Shown: piece after piece, positions 61,727-64,000 of the stretch
Layout: each line of letters begins with the position of its first letter
Position numbering within the stretch: position 1 is the first letter of the stretch
NCBI RefSeq assembly: GCF_001475545.1
Contig: NZ_LDQC01000002.1
Span: forward strand, 1 to 64,000
Source of the DNA: Curtobacterium luteum
GTDB lineage: Bacteria > Actinomycetota > Actinomycetes > Actinomycetales > Microbacteriaceae
Reading direction: 5' to 3'
Length of the DNA stretch: 64,000 bases
The notes under the pieces: model-generated
The model's input: only the letters and a program-made list of their open reading frames with translations
Told to the model about the DNA's origin: nothing
Databases searched by the model: none
Made by a program: the position numbers and the translations under genes

Positions 61727-62746
61727 TCAGCGCGAGCGTGGCGCGCTCGTGGAGCCGCGCACCACGAGCTGGGGCACGATGTCGATCGGACGCAGCTGTT
61801 CGTCGTCCCGCGGGAGCAGGAGGTCGACGCAGCGTCGGCCGAGCTCGGCGAAGTCGACCTGGACGGTGGTCAGCGGCGGCCAGAAGTGCTTCGCCTCGGG
61901 GATGTCGTCGTACCCCACCACGGACAGGTCGCCGGGGACGTCGAGACCGTAGGACCTCGCCGCGTGCACGAGCCCGAGCGCCATCTGGTCGTTCGAGCAG
62001 AACACCGCCGTGCAGTCCCGCCACCGCAGGAGCTCGCGCCCCGCGTGGTACCCGAAGTCGGCCGTCCAGTCCCCGAGGATCGGCGCCACGACGGGCATGT
62101 CGCGGTCCGACATCTCGCGCAGGAAGCCCTGCATCCGGGCATCGGCCTCGATCCAGTCCTGGGGTCCGGCGATGTGCCGGACGTACTCGTGACCGAGGTC
62201 GAGCAGGTGCGCGGTGGCGAGCCGGGCGCCCTCCATCTGGTCCACCCAGAGAGCCGTCGGGTCCTCGCCGACGCTCGCGCGCATCGTGACGTACGGCGTC
62301 CGGATGCCCAGCTCCTCGATGAGGTCGAACACCTTCTGCTGCGGGGCGATCACCACGATCCCCTCGACGTCGAGGTCGAGCAGGCGCTGGATGCTCTCGC
62401 GCACGGCCTCGTCCGTGGTCTCGGTCAGGGTCGACGTCGTCACGTTGTACCCGCGGGCCACCGCGGCGTCCTCGATCGCCTGCAAGGCCACCGCGGGGCC
62501 GTAGTGCGCCCGACGTGCCGTCAGGACGCCGATCGTGTGCGTCCGGCTGGTCACCAGCGCCCGCGCGGCCCGGTTCGGCCGGTACTGCAACTGCTCCATC
62601 GCCGCGAGGACCCGGTCGCGGGTCTCGGCCCTGATGGCGTCCGAGTTGTTGAGGACCCGGGAGACCGTCTGGTGGGAGACCCCGGCGACCCGTGCGACGT
62701 CGCGGATGCTGGGCGCACGCGACTGCTGTGCTCGCGTCGACGCCAT
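61727..62746 (-). CDS. LacI family transcriptional regulator
   Basis: 339 residues. N-terminal LacI HTH (SIRDVARVAGVSHQTVSRVLNN, about residues 13-34, hinge YRPNRAARALVTSRT), then a sugar-binding domain with FCSNDQMALG and VVGYDDIPEA. Likely senses the sugar imported by the ABC system. It appears autoregulated: an operator like that of the ABC operon precedes it. Confidence 0.93.
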   Translation of the reverse strand: MASTRAQQSRAPSIRDVARVAGVSHQTVSRVLNNSDAIRAETRDRVLAAMEQLQYRPNRAARALVTSRTHTIGVLTARRAHYGPAVALQAIEDAAVARGYNVTTSTLTETTDEAVRESIQRLLDLDVEGIVVIAPQQKVFDLIEELGIRTPYVTMRASVGEDPTALWVDQMEGARLATAHLLDLGHEYVRHIAGPQDWIEADARMQGFLREMSDRDMPVVAPILGDWTADFGYHAGRELLRWRDCTAVFCSNDQMALGLVHAARSYGLDVPGDLSVVGYDDIPEAKHFWPPLTTVQVDFAELGRRCVDLLLPRDDEQLRPIDIVPQLVVRGSTSAPRSR

Positions 62747-62781
62747 TCCTGCTCATTCCTGCCCGGTGTCGCGGCACGTCG

Positions 62782-62797
62782 ATGTGCACGTTCACAT
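62782..62797. promoter_or_regulatory. LacI-family operator before lacI
   Basis: ATGTGCACGTTCACAT; same arms as the operator at 61437. On the minus strand a CATAAT (-10-like, 62811-62816) lies just upstream, so the site is again just downstream of the start point. Confidence 0.7.
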
Positions 62798-62857
62798 TCC
62801 GGGCCTGATCATTATGCACGCCTCGCTGCTCCACGCCACCCGGGTCCGACGGCGGAG

Positions 62858-62886
62858 TTGTGTGGTCCGCCGCGATGGGGTACCGT
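62858..62886 (+). promoter_or_regulatory. Promoter of the leader and MFS gene
   Basis: TTGTGT-N17-TACCGT, placing transcription start near 62893. Confidence 0.5.
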
Positions 62887-62892
62887 TCACGC

Positions 62893-63055
62893 CGTATCCG
62901 GCATATCGCGGATCACCACAACTGCAGATCGGCCGTCCGCCCGAGGACGGCAGTCGCTCCAGACCTCAGAGAACAGCGACACCCGCAGCGCCATCAGCGC
63001 TGGGGTGTCGCTGTTCTTTTTTTGTGCCCACCGAACCCACCACGAAGGAGTGGTC
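62893..63055 (+). ncRNA. Structured 5' leader, candidate riboswitch/attenuator
   Basis: About 160 nt between the predicted start point and the MFS start codon, too long for this genome's mostly leaderless style. Hairpins: GCCG/CGGC (near 62891-62902), GCCGTCC-N6-GGACGGC (62932-62951), and the terminator at 62970-63023. GTCGCT (62953-62958) can pair with AGCGAC (62975-62980) inside the terminator's left arm, an alternative fold that would allow read-through. I could not match it to a riboswitch class I know. Confidence 0.5.
62970..63023 (+). terminator. Strong intrinsic terminator upstream of the MFS gene
   Basis: 15-bp perfect outer stem (62970-62984 with 63003-63017), inner stem CAGCGC/GCGCTG (62986-62991 with 62997-63002), one bulged G, then a run of seven T (63017-63023). 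It ends 32 nt before the MFS start. Confidence 0.9.
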
Positions 63056-64000
63056 TTGACCAAGTCCCGCAGACTGACGAGCTTCATCGTCCTGTCGATG
63101 ACCGGCGGCGTGATCTTCCAGGTCGCGTACATCCGGTTCGTCTTCCTCGCCGACACGGCGCACGCCCTCGACCTCTCGATCCAGCGCTACGGCGAGGTCA
63201 CGAGCATCTTCGGCGCCGTCGCCGTCGTCATGTACTTCTGCGGCGGCTGGTTCGCCGACCGGTTCTCGCCCAAGGCCCTCATCGTCGTCGCGCTCGCTGG
63301 CATGGGCCTGGTCGACCTCTGGCTGTCGACCGTACCCGGCGAGGCCGGGGTCGTGGTGGCGCACGTGCTCATGGCCGTGCTCGGCATGGGCCTCTACTGG
63401 TCCTCGCTCGTCAAGCTGGTGTCGATGCTCGGTTCGGCCGACGAGCAGGGCTGGCTGTTCGGCTGGCTCGAGGGCATCCGCGGCATCACCTCGACCGTGG
63501 TCGGCTTCGTCGGTGCGGGCATCGTGGCCGCGGCGATCGCGGAGTCGGCGGGCGTGCTGTGGGTGATGCGCATCTACGGCGCCCTCTGCCTGGTGTTCGC
63601 GGTCCTCGTCCTGCTCGTCGTCCGTGTGGACCGGGCAGCGCTCGCGGGTGTCGAGAAGCAGACCGTCACGCTCGGCCAGCTCGTCGCCGCGGCCCGCAAC
63701 AAGTACACCTGGCTGATCGGCGCCTCGATCATGCTGATGTACTGCTTCTACACGCTCCTCGGGTACCTGACGCCGCTGCTGCAGTACGGCTACGCGGTGC
63801 CGGTCGTGCTCCTCGGGGCGATCGGCGTCGTCCGGACCTACGTGTTCCAGATCGTCGGCGGCCCCGTCGGCGGGGTCCTCGTCGCCCGGTGGACGAAGTC
63901 GTCGCCGGCGTTCCTGCGGTGGGCCTTCGTGGTCGCGGCCGCGAGTGCCCTCGGGTTCCTGGTCCTGCCGCAGCAGCCGGCGCTCGTCTGGATCGCGGTG
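63056..64000 (+). CDS. MFS transporter, N-terminal part (runs off the window)
   Basis: 315 codons are visible and the frame is open at the last base. TTG start with AAGGAG five nt before it (a GTG two codons upstream is possible). MTKSRRLTSFIVLSMTGG opens the first TM; the loop 2-3 motif reads GGWFADRFSPKALI, and nine or so TM helices are seen. It resembles the YihN-like group; substrate unknown. Expression should depend on read-through of the terminator just upstream. Confidence 0.88.
   Translation, partial: MTKSRRLTSFIVLSMTGGVIFQVAYIRFVFLADTAHALDLSIQRYGEVTSIFGAVAVVMYFCGGWFADRFSPKALIVVALAGMGLVDLWLSTVPGEAGVVVAHVLMAVLGMGLYWSSLVKLVSMLGSADEQGWLFGWLEGIRGITSTVVGFVGAGIVAAAIAESAGVLWVMRIYGALCLVFAVLVLLVVRVDRAALAGVEKQTVTLGQLVAAARNKYTWLIGASIMLMYCFYTLLGYLTPLLQYGYAVPVVLLGAIGVVRTYVFQIVGGPVGGVLVARWTKSSPAFLRWAFVVAAASALGFLVLPQQPALVWIAV

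Noticed and set aside
62893-63024. Known riboswitch (guanidine ykkC, T-box, SAM, cobalamin, ZTP)
   Set aside because: I looked for the conserved cores I remember for these classes and found none convincing; CAGACCTCAGAGAA only faintly resembles the ykkC core.

Overview
The window is about 70% GC, densely packed, and uses GTG and TTG starts freely. Many genes have a TAnnnT hexamer only 6-8 nt before the start codon, the layout of leaderless actinobacterial transcripts. A CCA-encoding tRNA-Gly, Dcd/Dut of the bifunctional actinobacterial type and many small GC-rich palindromes fit a Microbacteriaceae chromosome, most likely Curtobacterium or a close relative (inference from gene content and style; no database search was made). 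I see no integrase, transposase or CRISPR array, so this is ordinary chromosome with a few accessory patches.

Layout. 1-8.2 kb: end of a secreted protein, a LysR/MFS divergent pair, a CDF metal exporter, a DUF4166/TIGR01777 pair and an EamA/LysR divergent pair. 8.4-16.6 kb: purB with a low-molecular-weight tyrosine phosphatase, a four-TM holin-like protein, an aminotransferase and the E1alpha-E1beta-E2 genes of a 2-oxoacid dehydrogenase, then a GNAT. 16.6-21.9 kb: esterase plus MprF-like aminoacyl-lipid synthase, and a NarL-type two-component system. 22-25 kb: a GntR/HutC regulator and a split sugar PTS (IIA, IIB, IIC), probably for N-acetylglucosamine. 25.1-30.8 kb: zinc uptake operon znuA-znuC-znuB-zur with a Zur-like box on its promoter, a hydrolase, cysteine-poor rpmB-rpmG-rpsN, and HU. 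31-34.4 kb: a CopD-CtaG fusion coupled to a PIF1-like helicase. 34.6-39.2 kb: DUF4383, PAP2 phosphatase, two secreted proteins and a luciferase-like oxidoreductase. 39.3-43.9 kb: a two-gene SMR pump with TetR, then a COG0701 permease/TIGR03943/propeller-like operon. 43.9-50.3 kb: AraC regulator, Zn-alcohol dehydrogenase, glycerate kinase, sarcosine-oxidase-like enzyme, ECF sigma/anti-sigma pair and tRNA-Gly(CCC). 50.5-57.1 kb: an unknown two-gene unit, a second CopD-CtaG fusion, a double GNAT, dcd and an HTH-nucleotidyltransferase/HEPN pair. 57.2-64 kb: a ChvE/MmsB/MmsA sugar ABC importer, its LacI regulator, and an MFS gene that runs off the window behind a long leader with a strong intrinsic terminator.

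Regulatory logic is visible in several places: matching LacI operators before lacI and the ABC operon, matching GntR half-sites before gntR and the PTS IIC gene, a Zur-type palindrome over the -35 of znuA, and a TetR-type dyad between tetR and the SMR pair.

The least ordinary items are: (1) the 5' leader at 62893-63055, whose hairpins include a near-perfect terminator with seven T residues and an alternative pairing, suggesting a riboswitch or attenuator I cannot assign; (2) a HEPN protein that keeps its family frame but lacks the catalytic Arg-X4-His, next to an antitoxin with a fused HTH; (3) a dispersed family of about 44-bp palindromes at gene ends, one copy a perfect 44-bp palindrome; (4) a CopD-CtaG paralogue whose CtaG half has lost the His-rich motifs kept by the other copy; (5) recurrent short tandem duplications at the ends of coding sequences.
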